DNA of 64,000 bases from JAFEBO01 sp044221315 (GTDB lineage Bacteria; Planctomycetota; Phycisphaerae; Phycisphaerales; UBA1924). Shown piece by piece: positions 1 to 11,319 of the stretch. The stretch covers positions 62,001 through 126,000 of the forward strand of contig JBGAPK010000009.1 of the NCBI GenBank assembly GCA_044221315.1, written 5' to 3'. The notes below the pieces were generated by a model. The model saw only the letters and a program-made list of their open reading frames with translations. It made no database searches and was not told where the DNA came from. A program made the position numbers and the translations under genes. How positions within the stretch are numbered: position 1 is the stretch's first letter; every line of letters starts with the position of its first letter.

Positions 1-467
1 TGACCGAGAAGATTGGCCCCGACGCGGCCAAGGGAACGATTGTTCGCGACGGGTCGGGCATGTCGCGCGAGAATCGTGTCTCGCCGTCCACGATGACGCG
101 ATGGCTCGCCGCGCTGGCGAGTGACAAGGCGGTCTCCAAAACATTCATCGATTCATTGCCAAAGCCGGGCGAGGGAACGCTCGAGCGCCGATTCAAAGGT
201 GCGCGGCCTCAGAACGAACTGCGGGCCAAGTCGGGCTACATCCGCAACGTGCGCTGCCTTTCCGGCTACGTCATCGATGAGAAGGCGAATCACGTTGTGG
301 CCTTTTCGATTCTGGCGAATGACGTTCCCGCAGGCGAGGAAGACCAGGCGGCACTTCAGCTGCACGAGCACATCGTCGGGCTGATCGACCGCTATCTCAG
401 CAAGAGTGACCTCGCCGAGGAGCCGGTGAAGCCCGCGAAGGGCTCGGGTTCCAAACCGAAGCGATGA
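1..467 (+). CDS. dacB: D-alanyl-D-alanine carboxypeptidase/endopeptidase (peptidase S13, PBP4-like), 3' end only
   Basis: This is the C-terminal part of a periplasmic penicillin-binding protein that trims or cleaves peptidoglycan cross-links. The reading frame is open from the left edge of the window, so the N-terminus and the SxxK nucleophile lie outside. What is visible fits the S13 family: the DGSGMSRENRVSP segment carries the SxN motif (S-R-E-N region), and about 55 residues later RAKSGYI is the KSG (KTG-type) box, followed by the usual LSGYV...VVAFSILAN strand. An ATG at 60 lies inside the SxN motif and is therefore not the real start. The protein ends in a short Lys/Pro-rich tail. It converges on the M16 peptidase gene with only six bases between stops. 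Family assignment is from motifs; the symbol is by analogy to PBP4. Confidence 0.8.
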   Translation, partial: TEKIGPDAAKGTIVRDGSGMSRENRVSPSTMTRWLAALASDKAVSKTFIDSLPKPGEGTLERRFKGARPQNELRAKSGYIRNVRCLSGYVIDEKANHVVAFSILANDVPAGEEDQAALQLHEHIVGLIDRYLSKSDLAEEPVKPAKGSGSKPKR

Positions 468-473
468 GCCGGG

Positions 474-3233
<2,760 letters not shown>

Positions 3234-3331
3234 GGAACTCTCCGAGACGTCCTGGCGGGCGCCGTGCGCCCGAACCGCACGATCATAGGGAAGACGTGCG
3301 GGTCTAAGGGCATTCGTTTGCGAATTCAGGG

Positions 3332-5476
3332 CTAAGGCAGTCCGAATTCGCTCCACCTGCGAATCACATTCTCGCGCGTCGCGTCGTCGATCCGAATCAA
3401 GGGGGGCCAGGCTCGCACTGGCTGGCCGTTCGCCTCATCTCCGACGGTTTTCGGGGTGGCATCAAAGGCGATGCGCCGGCCGCAGACGCTCAGGTACCGA
3501 TCGCGGTCCGGCGCGGTGTTGGCCATCCAGTGGAACAGGGCGTCGTCGGGATTGGCGAGGTCCGCGTCGGGGCCAAGGACCAGTGTCCATCGGGGCAACG
3601 CAAGAGAGTCGGCGAGTCCGCCGAGCGCCTTGATGAGCCTTGCGCCGTCGCCGGGCTCATCCTTCTGAATGCGCACGAGCAACCAGTGTCCTCCAAACTC
3701 GTCGGGCACTCGGGCGTCGAGAACGCCGGCGAGCGTCCGAACCCGGGTCTCCGTGTCCCGCGCGGCGCTGTCGGTTACGGCGTCGATCGGCCCGGCTTCG
3801 CAGAGTTCGCGGGAAACGCCGTCGAGAGCCCGATGAGTCTCCGACACGGCGGTTTTTCGCGTAGCGTCGAGCCCTAGTTTGCCCCCAGCACCCAGAAAGG
3901 GCGCGGCGTGGTCGAGAATGTCGAGCGGCCCCCGCACGAGTTCGCTGTCGCGGGCGGGAATGCAGCGGTCGCCGACGGCGCGAAGCACCGCAGTTTGATC
4001 GTGCACGTCGACATCATCGTCAACAACGACGATCGTCTTCGTCCACGACATTTGTCCCGCGCCCCAGATCGCGTGCATGACGCGCCGGGCGTGGAGGGGG
4101 TATTCCTTCCGGACTTTGATGAAGGCGCAGTTGTGGAAAGCGCCGAACATCGGAAGGTCGTAGTCGATGATGTCGGGGACGATGGTGCGGAGCAGCGGAA
4201 GAAAGACCCGCTCGGTCGCCTTGCCGAGGTAATAATCCTCCTGAGGCGGCAGCCCGACGATCGTTGTCGGGTAGATGGGGTTGCGCCGGTGGGTGATCGC
4301 GGTTACTTCCATCAGCGGGTAGCGGTCCGGGAGCGAGTAGAAGCCCGTGTGATCGCCGAACGGCCCTTCAAAAACGGCGCCGGCGCCGAGTTCGGCAGAC
4401 CAGTCGCCAGCCTGGCGGGTGCGCTGAATTTCCTTCGGGTCCCAGCCGGGCATTCCGGCCTCGTTGCTGACATAACCCTCGATCACAATCTCTGCATTCG
4501 CGGGGACGCGGATGGGAACCGTCTTGCCATCGACGAGCGGGATCGAGCCGCGATTGAGAAAGCCGGCGAGCAGCAATTCGCCGATGCCCGGAGGCATGGG
4601 GGCCGTCGCCGCGTACGGCATCACGCTCTCGCCGCCGAGCGCGATCGCGACGGGCATCCTTTCGCCCCGGGCCTGCCAGCTCCGCCAGTGGCGGGCGCCG
4701 TCGTGGTGCATGTGCCAGTGCATCGCCATGTGGCGTTTGCCCAGGAGTTGCACGCGGTACATGCCGACGTTGTGACTCTGGGGGTTCTCGCGTCCGAGGT
4801 CGTCGGCGTGGATGGTGTGAATCCCGCCGAGCGTGATGTAACGCCCGCAGAAATTCCGGTCCCATTCGGCGCCGGACTCGACGCCCGAGATTCCGTCATT
4901 GATGTTCTTCGGGTAGCCAAGGGCCTCAAAATCACCATCGAGCGGCCAGCAGCGGATGAGTGGTAGGCGGGTGAGGTCGACGCGATCGCCGGTGTGAACG
5001 ACTTCCTGGCAGATCCCCGAACGGACTTTCTTCGGAGGGATTTTCGCGAGTTCGAGCAGTTCCGGGATCTTCTGGAGCTTTGCCAGCAGCGTTGGCGGAG
5101 GCTCGGGCTTGACAAGTTTTTCGATCCGCGCTGCAAGCCCTACGAGGCCGCCGGGTGTTGGGCCGGCAGAAAGACCAGCCCCGGCATCATTGCAGCCGAG
5201 CGCTATTTCCACGCGCCGGTACGAACCCCAGGCGTTGATTAGGACCGGAATATCCGAGCCTTCAACATTTTCGAAAAGCAGGGCTTGGCCGCCGCCGGAG
5301 CAGTGGCGGGGGTCGGATGCTTGTGTCGACCGGCTCGGCAGGTGGGGCGCAGGGGACTTACTGACGCGATCGGCGACGGCGGCGATCTCCAAAACCGGAG
5401 AGACCGAACTCCGAATCCTCTTGAGTTCGCCGGCCTTCTCAAGCCCGGCGACGAAGTCCTGCAAGGTCTGATACAT
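3332..5476 (-). CDS. UbiD-family decarboxylase (menaquinone-type)
   Basis: UbiD enzymes decarboxylate unsaturated or aromatic acids using prenylated FMN. The 714-residue product starts MYQTLQDFVAGLEKAGELKRI, the standard UbiD opening, which favours the ATG at 5476 over the in-frame ATG at 5512. Conserved stretches include GMYRVQLLG..HMAMHWH, the IEGYVSNE block, EGPFGDHTGFYSLP and ITHRRNPIYPTTIVGLPPQED, then GKATERVFLPLLR. The last blocks resemble the SCO4490/MqnL decarboxylases of the futalosine menaquinone route more than E. coli UbiD. The protein is longer than usual: an insertion near residues 48-70 and an extended C-terminal half (about residues 510-714) account for this. No other menaquinone gene is nearby, so the substrate is inferred. 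It is divergent from the methyltransferase, with start codons only 13 bases apart. Confidence 0.85.
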   Translation of the reverse strand: MYQTLQDFVAGLEKAGELKRIRSSVSPVLEIAAVADRVSKSPAPHLPSRSTQASDPRHCSGGGQALLFENVEGSDIPVLINAWGSYRRVEIALGCNDAGAGLSAGPTPGGLVGLAARIEKLVKPEPPPTLLAKLQKIPELLELAKIPPKKVRSGICQEVVHTGDRVDLTRLPLIRCWPLDGDFEALGYPKNINDGISGVESGAEWDRNFCGRYITLGGIHTIHADDLGRENPQSHNVGMYRVQLLGKRHMAMHWHMHHDGARHWRSWQARGERMPVAIALGGESVMPYAATAPMPPGIGELLLAGFLNRGSIPLVDGKTVPIRVPANAEIVIEGYVSNEAGMPGWDPKEIQRTRQAGDWSAELGAGAVFEGPFGDHTGFYSLPDRYPLMEVTAITHRRNPIYPTTIVGLPPQEDYYLGKATERVFLPLLRTIVPDIIDYDLPMFGAFHNCAFIKVRKEYPLHARRVMHAIWGAGQMSWTKTIVVVDDDVDVHDQTAVLRAVGDRCIPARDSELVRGPLDILDHAAPFLGAGGKLGLDATRKTAVSETHRALDGVSRELCEAGPIDAVTDSAARDTETRVRTLAGVLDARVPDEFGGHWLLVRIQKDEPGDGARLIKALGGLADSLALPRWTLVLGPDADLANPDDALFHWMANTAPDRDRYLSVCGRRIAFDATPKTVGDEANGQPVRAWPPLIRIDDATRENVIRRWSEFGLP

Positions 5477-5489
5477 AAACTGCGCCCCG

Positions 5490-6221
5490 ATGTCGGAGTC
5501 GATCCAGGCCAATCCCGTCCCACGCCGCTCGACGCTGAGCGCCGACTATCAGCGCGACTGGGAAGAGTACTACAGCGCGGTGGCGGGAAAGCCGCCCCGG
5601 GATACTTTGGTCCGGGCTCTTGATCTGTTCGAACGCGAGGATCGCGAGGCCGGAGCGCCGGTGTGGCGAGTCGGCGTGGACATCGGCTGCGGCGAGGGGC
5701 GAGATACGCGGGAAATGTTGCGCCGCGCGGGTCCGACGCGCTGGAGTGTCATGGCCTCGGATTCGACCGGAGCAGGACTTGCCCGCGTCTGCGAAGGATT
5801 GCCAAACGAGCATGCGGATCGGGTGTTCCTTGCCTCATGCTCGATGGAAGCGTTGCCAAAGTCCCATGCCACGGTGTATCACGGACGGTCAAAGCGGAGC
5901 GCCGGAGCGGTTGACTTGGTCAATGCGTCCTTTGCGCTGCCCTTCTGTACGCCTGAGTCCTTTCCCGTGCTGTGGGCGTGGATTCGCAGAGTACTGAAGC
6001 CCGGAGGACGATTCGCGGGCCAGTTCTTTGGCGATCGCGACGAATGGGCGTGCGTGCGTCCGAGGAGCCATTTCACGAGGGCCCAGGTTGAGCAACTGCT
6101 TCAAGGCCTTGTGGTAGAGCACCTCGAGGAAATCGAGAAAGAAGGCGACGACGCGACGGGCAAGCCGAAATACCACCACGTGTTCCACGTTGTTGCCCGC
6201 AAGCCGCCGGAGAAAGCATGA
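5490..6221 (+). CDS. Class I SAM-dependent methyltransferase
   Basis: This 243-residue protein has the Rossmann methyltransferase signature: motif I VDIGCGEGRDTREML near residues 63-77, an acidic loop (MASDSTGAGL), and the post-motif LKPGGRFAGQFFG near residues 168-180. It resembles TehB/tellurite-resistance-type small methyltransferases in layout, but the substrate cannot be read from sequence. It is the first gene of a tight operon: its stop overlaps the start of the ABC ATPase (ATGA). No good ribosome site precedes the ATG at 5490, and the conserved part only begins around residue 19, so the exact start is uncertain. The divergent UbiD-family gene begins 13 bases away, so the promoter must lie inside that gene's 5' end. 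Confidence 0.8.
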   Translation: MSESIQANPVPRRSTLSADYQRDWEEYYSAVAGKPPRDTLVRALDLFEREDREAGAPVWRVGVDIGCGEGRDTREMLRRAGPTRWSVMASDSTGAGLARVCEGLPNEHADRVFLASCSMEALPKSHATVYHGRSKRSAGAVDLVNASFALPFCTPESFPVLWAWIRRVLKPGGRFAGQFFGDRDEWACVRPRSHFTRAQVEQLLQGLVVEHLEEIEKEGDDATGKPKYHHVFHVVARKPPEKA

Positions 6222-7252
6222 CCGATCTGGCCATTGATCTTCAGGATGTGGACAAGCTCTACGGGGGCGCCTTCTCGCGCAAAGTACACGCGCTCCGCGG
6301 CATCGACATGCGCGTCGGTCGCGGAGAGATCTTCGGGCTGCTCGGGCCAAACGGCGCGGGCAAGAGCACGCTCGTGAAGATCCTCATGACGGTGATCCGC
6401 CCCACACGGGCCCGCGGTACCGTGCTCGGGCGTGCGGTGGGCCACAAGGCAACTCTGTCGCGCGTCGGCTATCTGCCCGAGCATCACCGTTTCCCGGACT
6501 ATCTCACAGGACGCCAGGTGGTCGAGTTCTACGGGGCAATGTGCGGCGTCTCGCGACGCGATCGGAAAAAGCGGGCGGCGGAACTGCTCGACTTTGCTGG
6601 AATGTCCAAATGGGCGGACACGCGCGTGCGCGGATACTCGAAGGGAATGCGCCAGCGCGTCGGCATTGCCCAGACGCTGGTGAACAACCCGGACCTGGTG
6701 ATCTGGGACGAGCCGACCGATGGCGTGGATCCGGTGGGACGCCGGGACATCCGGCAGATGACCGTCGAACTGAAGAAGCGCGGCACGACGGTGATGCTGA
6801 ACTCGCACCTCCTGAGCGAACTCGAGATGGTGTGCGATCGTGTTGCGATTCTCGTGCAGGGACGGGTCTCGTCGCAGGGAACGATCGAAGAACTAACGGT
6901 GGACCGGCAGCGCTACGAGATCGAAGTCGCCTCCGGGGACAGCAATATTGATACGGCGATACGGGCGGCGCTGGCGCCGTGGCTCGCCCCCGGCACGCTG
7001 AAAGGAACGCTCCCGGGTGGCGAGAGCCTGAAAGTCGCGCTCGATTCACCACACGCTCCCGCAGTGGTGGAGGTGGGCTCCGCGGAGGCCTCGGTTGTGC
7101 AGCCGCTGCTCGACGCGCTGCGCGGTTCGCGTTTGACGGTCCGGGCTCTCAAGCCCATCCGTCCCTCGCTGGAAGACCTTTTCATGGAGGCGGTCACCGA
7201 TCCAACGACCGGCCGCACGCTCGCCCCGGGCGCCAAGGAGGACGAGCGATGA
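6218..7252 (+). CDS. ABC transporter ATP-binding protein
   Basis: This is the nucleotide-binding subunit of an ABC exporter (344 aa). Walker A is GPNGAGKS (about residues 44-51), the signature is YSKGMRQRVG, Walker B is DLVIWDEPTDGVDP, and the switch histidine is in NSHLLSE. The Q-loop lies in VGYLPEH. After the core (about residue 220) comes a C-terminal regulatory extension common in ABC-2/CcmA-type ATPases. Its start overlaps the methyltransferase stop and its own stop overlaps the permease start, both by four bases, so the three genes are almost certainly one translationally coupled operon. The cargo is unknown. Confidence 0.92.
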   Translation: MTDLAIDLQDVDKLYGGAFSRKVHALRGIDMRVGRGEIFGLLGPNGAGKSTLVKILMTVIRPTRARGTVLGRAVGHKATLSRVGYLPEHHRFPDYLTGRQVVEFYGAMCGVSRRDRKKRAAELLDFAGMSKWADTRVRGYSKGMRQRVGIAQTLVNNPDLVIWDEPTDGVDPVGRRDIRQMTVELKKRGTTVMLNSHLLSELEMVCDRVAILVQGRVSSQGTIEELTVDRQRYEIEVASGDSNIDTAIRAALAPWLAPGTLKGTLPGGESLKVALDSPHAPAVVEVGSAEASVVQPLLDALRGSRLTVRALKPIRPSLEDLFMEAVTDPTTGRTLAPGAKEDER

Positions 7253-8475
7253 TTCTAACGCAGACCGTTGCGATGCTTGTGGACGCCTACCGCGAATTGA
7301 ACGCCAAGAAGATGTTCTGGATCACGCTGGTCCTCTCGGCGTTCGTGGTCGGGGCGATCGCGTGCGTTGGCATCAACGATCGGGGGATTTCGATCCTGTG
7401 GTGGACGATCCCAGCCGGGGTTTTCAATTCATCGATCGTGTCGCCGGCGCTCTTCTACAAACTTGTATTCGTCAACTTCGGCTTCAAGATCTGGCTGACC
7501 TGGGCAGCGACAATTCTGGCGCTGATCTCAACGGCGTCTCTCGTCCCAGACTTTGTAGCCGGCGGAAGCATCGACCTGATGCTCTCCAAGCCCGTTGCGC
7601 GGCTGCGGTTGTTCTTCACGAAGTACCTCACCGGCCTGCTTTTCGTGGCGCTGCAGGTAGCCGTCTTTTCGGGAGCGAGTTTTCTCGTGATCGGATTGCG
7701 CGGCGGGGAGTGGGTCTGGAAGGTCTTCCTGGCGGTGCCGCTGGTGCTGCTCTTCTTCAGTTTCCTGTACTGCTTCTGCGCCCTGATCGGACTGGTCACG
7801 CGTTCGACGATCGCGGCGCTCCTGCTGACGATCCTGTTCTGGTTCATGATCTTCCTGGTCGATAGCGCGGAGCAGTCGCTGCTGCTCTTCCGCTTGAACG
7901 CGGAAGACCGGGTTGCGTCGATCGAGGCCAGGGCCAAGCCGCTGGCGGAGTCCATCGCGAAGCAGAAGGCATCGATCGAGCGTCTTTCGCACGCGCCCGA
8001 CGGTGAGACGCCGGAAGCGAGGGCCGCACGCGAATCGGAACTGGGCACGCTCCAATCGTCACTGGCCGGGCTCGAGATGCGCCACCAGACCAGCGAAACC
8101 AGCCTGAAGGAATACCAGAATTCGCAAGCGCTGCTCGACCGGTGGCACTTTGCGCTCTTCGGGCTCAAGACGGTGCTGCCCAAAACGTCGGAGACGATGG
8201 CAATCCTCGAGCGTTCGCTCACCTCGATCGACGAAGTTCTGAAGCTGGAAGACGCGGAGGATGAGCGGCGAGAAACACGGAGAAGCCAGGCCGGACGCGG
8301 GCCCGAGAACGAGCGACGCGGAGGCGGGCCCGGCGATTTCAGCCCCGCGGTGGCGCGCAAGCAGCAGGAAATACTGCGGGCACGCTCGGTCTGGTGGATC
8401 GTGGGGACGTCGGTCGGATTCGAGATCGTCGTGCTGGGGATCGCGGTGGCCCTGTTCGCGCGTCGCGATTTCTGA
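7249..8475 (+). CDS. ABC transporter permease with large coiled-coil loop
   Basis: This is the membrane partner of the ATPase just upstream (408 aa from the overlapping ATG at 7249). About six hydrophobic segments are visible: one near residues 24-44, four or five between about 70 and 212 (for example FFSFLYCFCALIGLV and IAALLLTILFWFMIFLV), and a last one at about 383-402. Between residues 215 and 375 is a long, charged, Glu/Lys/Arg/Gln-rich segment predicted to form coiled coil (EARAKPLAESIAKQKASIERL and similar), ending in an Arg/Gly-rich linker. This layout fits an ABC-2-type permease of the kind planctomycetes carry, but the loop is unusually large for a simple permease. Confidence 0.82.
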   Translation: MILTQTVAMLVDAYRELNAKKMFWITLVLSAFVVGAIACVGINDRGISILWWTIPAGVFNSSIVSPALFYKLVFVNFGFKIWLTWAATILALISTASLVPDFVAGGSIDLMLSKPVARLRLFFTKYLTGLLFVALQVAVFSGASFLVIGLRGGEWVWKVFLAVPLVLLFFSFLYCFCALIGLVTRSTIAALLLTILFWFMIFLVDSAEQSLLLFRLNAEDRVASIEARAKPLAESIAKQKASIERLSHAPDGETPEARAARESELGTLQSSLAGLEMRHQTSETSLKEYQNSQALLDRWHFALFGLKTVLPKTSETMAILERSLTSIDEVLKLEDAEDERRETRRSQAGRGPENERRGGGPGDFSPAVARKQQEILRARSVWWIVGTSVGFEIVVLGIAVALFARRDF

Positions 8476-8489
8476 CCGCGATGGCCCGC

Positions 8490-9368
8490 CTACTGCTTCG
8501 AAAGTTCTCTCCCGCGCGCCGTCCCCGCCGCGATCGCTCGGACAAAGAGATCCTGCACGTTGGCGTCATCGAGCACCCGAGTCGCCGCGGCGGTTGTGCC
8601 GCCCTTGCTGGTGACGGAAAGGCGGAGCGCTTCGGGCGAGATGGAGGGGTCGTGAGTGAGAAGTTGGGCGGCGCCCTTGAGCATGGCGCGAACGATCTCG
8701 TCGGCCTGCCCGGGCGAGAATCCGTGCTCGATTCCTGCTCGCACGAGCGCTTCGGCGATGTAGAAGAGGTAGGCCGGGCCGCTGCCGGCGAGGGCTGTGA
8801 AGGCGTCGAAGAGCGATTCGTCGATGCGGATCGTTCCGCCGAGGGCGTCGAAGAGGGCAACGGTTTCCCTTTCGTCGCCCGGAAGGCCGGAGGCCCCGAG
8901 CGCCCAGGCCGCAATGCCGGCTCGGACTCTGGCCGGCGTGTTCGGCATCACCCTGATGACCCGCGCGCCGGGACCGAGCGAGTGCTCGATCAGCATCGTG
9001 TTCGTGCCGGCCATGATGGAAACGACGCGGCGTGAGCGCGATGGAGCGGCGAGCAGCGGTTTGAGTTCTTTCGCGACGGCCGCGAACCCCTGGGGCTTCA
9101 CCGCGAGCAGTATGTGGCCGGAATCCGGCCCGTTTTCATTCTGCCCCAGGCGCTGTAGACCTTCGGCGATATGCTCGCTCGTGACCACACCGCGCGACTC
9201 GAATTCCCGGCGCTTTTGGGCATCGAGTTCGACGACGGTGAATGAGCCGGGCTCGGCAACCCCCGCGTCGAGGGCGCCGAGCACGATGGCATGGGCCATG
9301 TTTCCGCCGCCGACGAGGCACCAGGCGCTGGCGGACAGATCAGCATTTGGCATAGCCGGGCTGGGCAT
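8490..9368 (-). CDS. proC: Pyrroline-5-carboxylate reductase
   Basis: ProC makes proline from 1-pyrroline-5-carboxylate with NAD(P)H in the cytoplasm. The 292-residue protein has the N-terminal nucleotide-binding start LVGGGNMAHAIVLGALDAG, the AVKPQ segment (HILLAVKPQGF), the RVMPNTPA motif and the C-terminal signature from FTALAGSGPAYLFYIAEALV through LRLSVTSKGGTTAAA. Two in-frame ATGs (9368 and 9353) are close together and neither has a strong ribosome site; I report the longer form. A far longer open frame continues upstream but only as antisense to accA. The gene is divergent from accA with about 45 bases between starts, so the two promoters share a very short region. Confidence 0.93.
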   Translation of the reverse strand: MPSPAMPNADLSASAWCLVGGGNMAHAIVLGALDAGVAEPGSFTVVELDAQKRREFESRGVVTSEHIAEGLQRLGQNENGPDSGHILLAVKPQGFAAVAKELKPLLAAPSRSRRVVSIMAGTNTMLIEHSLGPGARVIRVMPNTPARVRAGIAAWALGASGLPGDERETVALFDALGGTIRIDESLFDAFTALAGSGPAYLFYIAEALVRAGIEHGFSPGQADEIVRAMLKGAAQLLTHDPSISPEALRLSVTSKGGTTAAATRVLDDANVQDLFVRAIAAGTARGRELSKQ

Positions 9369-9413
9369 CGGGCAACAGCCTAGCGGACGGCGGGGCGATA
9401 AACTACAGCCCCC

Positions 9414-10418
9414 ATGGCGACCTACTACCAGCTCGATTTCGAGAAGCCCCTTCTCGAGCTCGACCAGCAGATCGATGATCTCGAGTCCCGCATCCGGGTC
9501 GAGGAGCCCGACCCCGGTCAGGCGACCGGTGTGGACTCCCTGCGGGCCAGGGCGGCATCGCTGCGCTCCCAGCGGGACTCGGCTCTTGTCGATATTTACA
9601 CCAAATTGACGGCCTGGCAAACCGTTCGGGTGGCACGCCATCCGATGCGTCCTCAGACACGGGACTACATCGAACTGATGACGCGCGACTTTGCGGAAAT
9701 GCACGGCGATCGTCGATTCGGGGACGATCCGGCGCTGGTCTGCGGCATGTGCCGCATCGGCCCGATCAAGGTCATGCTCGTCGGCCACCAGAAGGGGCGG
9801 GAGACCAGCGAGAAGATCGCGTGTCACTTCGGTTGTGCGCACCCGGAGGGGTATCGCAAGGCGCTTCTCAAAATGCAGTTGGCGGAGAAGTTCGGGCTTC
9901 CGATCGTGACGTTGGTGGACACGCCGGGCGCATATCCGGGGCTCGGGGCCGAGCAGCGTGGGCAGGCGGAAGCGATCGCGGTCAATCTTCGGGAAATGAG
10001 CCGGCTGAAAGTCCCGATCGTCAGCATCGTGATCGGAGAGGGCGGCTCGGGGGGCGCGCTGGGGATCGCGGTGGCCGATCGCGTCGCGATGCTGCAGCAC
10101 TCGTGGTATTCGGTCATCAGCCCGGAAGGCTGCGCCGCGATCCTGTGGAAAGAGGCGAACGAGCAAACGAATACGGCCGCGGCCAAGAGCCTGAAACTCA
10201 CCGCCGCGGACAATCTTGAACTGGGCATTATCGACGATGTGATCACCGAGCCCGTGGGGGGCGCTCACCGCGACCCGCGCGGGGCGGCGAACAACCTCTC
10301 CGAGTGGATCGTGCGGACGCTCCAGGAGCTAAAGACCAAACCGGGCGAAGAACTTGTGAGCACCCGGTACGAGCGTTTCCGGCGGATGGGTGAGTTTCTC
10401 GAGCAGACGCCCGAATGA
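9414..10418 (+). CDS. accA: Acetyl-CoA carboxylase carboxyltransferase subunit alpha
   Basis: AccA is the alpha half of the carboxyltransferase that moves the carboxyl group from biotin to acetyl-CoA, the first step of fatty-acid synthesis. The 334-residue length is usual for the family. Diagnostic segments are YYQLDFEKPLLELDQQI at the N-terminus, TPRDYIELM-like QTRDYIELMTRDFAEMHGDR, LPIVTLVDTPGAYPGLGAE, and IGEGGSGGALGIAVADRVAML, the oxyanion-hole region, then SVISPEGCAAILWK. The beta subunit (accD) is not in the window, which is common. It is divergent from proC. Confidence 0.96.
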   Translation: MATYYQLDFEKPLLELDQQIDDLESRIRVEEPDPGQATGVDSLRARAASLRSQRDSALVDIYTKLTAWQTVRVARHPMRPQTRDYIELMTRDFAEMHGDRRFGDDPALVCGMCRIGPIKVMLVGHQKGRETSEKIACHFGCAHPEGYRKALLKMQLAEKFGLPIVTLVDTPGAYPGLGAEQRGQAEAIAVNLREMSRLKVPIVSIVIGEGGSGGALGIAVADRVAMLQHSWYSVISPEGCAAILWKEANEQTNTAAAKSLKLTAADNLELGIIDDVITEPVGGAHRDPRGAANNLSEWIVRTLQELKTKPGEELVSTRYERFRRMGEFLEQTPE

Positions 10419-10572
10419 GCGTGCCCGGCCGCTGGGAAGGCATGGAATCCGCGTCTTTGACCGGCCCGACGCGCGCATCTACCCTTGCCCGCCGATTTTT
10501 ACAGCGGGCTGCTCGCGTTGTACGGCAGCACGGACGCCGCACGACGGGCGCCACTGAGGGCGGAGGTCATTC

Positions 10573-11319
10573 GTGACGCAGAAGTCAGCAAAGAAGTCCA
10601 AGCCCGCTCCCAAGGCCGCGAAACCCGCGCCGGCAAAGAAGTCGCCGGTCAAGCCGACACCCAAGCCCGCGGCGAAGGCGGCGCCGAGCGCGAAGGCCGA
10701 TGCCTCCAAGAAGCCGGTGCGTAAGGGCATCACGATCGTCGCTCCCAAGCCGATGAAGAAGATGAAGGCAAAGACGACGGCGCCCTCTTCGATCTCGTCG
10801 CTCGCCGGAAGCCTTCTGGGCGCCGGCAAATCGCGCAAGCCGCTGATCCCGTCGGGCCCAACGCTCAAGAGCTCGGGCGTGCCGTTGGGTTACCAGGGCG
10901 GGGTGCAGGAATCCGAAGTGCCGGAGATCAAGGCGAAGACGCCGTTCGACAAGAAGCAGCTCGAGCACTACAAGACCATACTGATCCGCAAACGACTGGA
11001 GCTGGTGGGCGATGTGTCGAACATGGAGCAGGAGGCGCTGCGCGGACAGTCGGGCTCACTCTCCAATCTGCCGCAGCACATCGCCGAGCAGGGGAGCGAT
11101 ACATTCGACCAGTCTCTCGCGCTCGACCTGGCGGCGACCGATCGCCGGCTGATCAGGGAGATCGAGGATGCGCTCAAGCGGATCGAGGACGGGACGTTCG
11201 GAATCTGCGAGATGACCGGCAAGCCGATCAAGGCGGAGCGGCTGGAAGAGTTGCCCTGGGCCCGGTATTCCATCGACGCGGCCAGAATGCTCGAGCGTCA
11301 GCAGATGACCAGGCCGTGA
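10573..11319 (+). CDS. DksA/TraR-like protein with degenerate zinc finger and basic N-terminal tail
   Basis: The GTG start at 10573 is fixed by a perfect GGAGG six bases upstream. The 248-residue protein has two parts. Residues 1-70 are a Lys/Ala/Pro repeat-like tail (KPAPAKKSPVKPTPKPAAK style) resembling histone H1-type tails. Residues about 130-248 are DksA/TraR-like: a helical hairpin (KQLEHYKTILIRKRLELVGDV ... LALDLAATDRRLIREIEDALKRI), then YGICxxTGxxI-type finger FGICEMTGKPIKAERLEELPWARYS. Canonical DksA has four zinc cysteines; only one cysteine remains here, so zinc binding is probably lost. DksA-family proteins enter the RNA polymerase secondary channel, but that role is inferred for this one. 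Its stop overlaps the GTG of lspA. Confidence 0.82.
   Translation: MTQKSAKKSKPAPKAAKPAPAKKSPVKPTPKPAAKAAPSAKADASKKPVRKGITIVAPKPMKKMKAKTTAPSSISSLAGSLLGAGKSRKPLIPSGPTLKSSGVPLGYQGGVQESEVPEIKAKTPFDKKQLEHYKTILIRKRLELVGDVSNMEQEALRGQSGSLSNLPQHIAEQGSDTFDQSLALDLAATDRRLIREIEDALKRIEDGTFGICEMTGKPIKAERLEELPWARYSIDAARMLERQQMTRP

Noticed and set aside
3234..3356. Longer N-terminus for the M16 peptidase
   Set aside because: The extra residues do not look like the family and would bury the clear signal peptide and ribosome site at 3233.
3908..4966. 352-codon plus-strand frame inside the UbiD-family gene
   Set aside because: It lies antisense to a recognised enzyme and lacks any motif.
9381..10268. In-frame extension of proC upstream to 10268
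   Set aside because: It would run antisense through accA; the ProC family starts near residue 1 of the shorter form.
10573..10780. Lys/Ala/Pro-rich DNA as a possible tandem repeat array
   Set aside because: The similarity is at the protein-composition level only; no exact DNA repeat unit is present.
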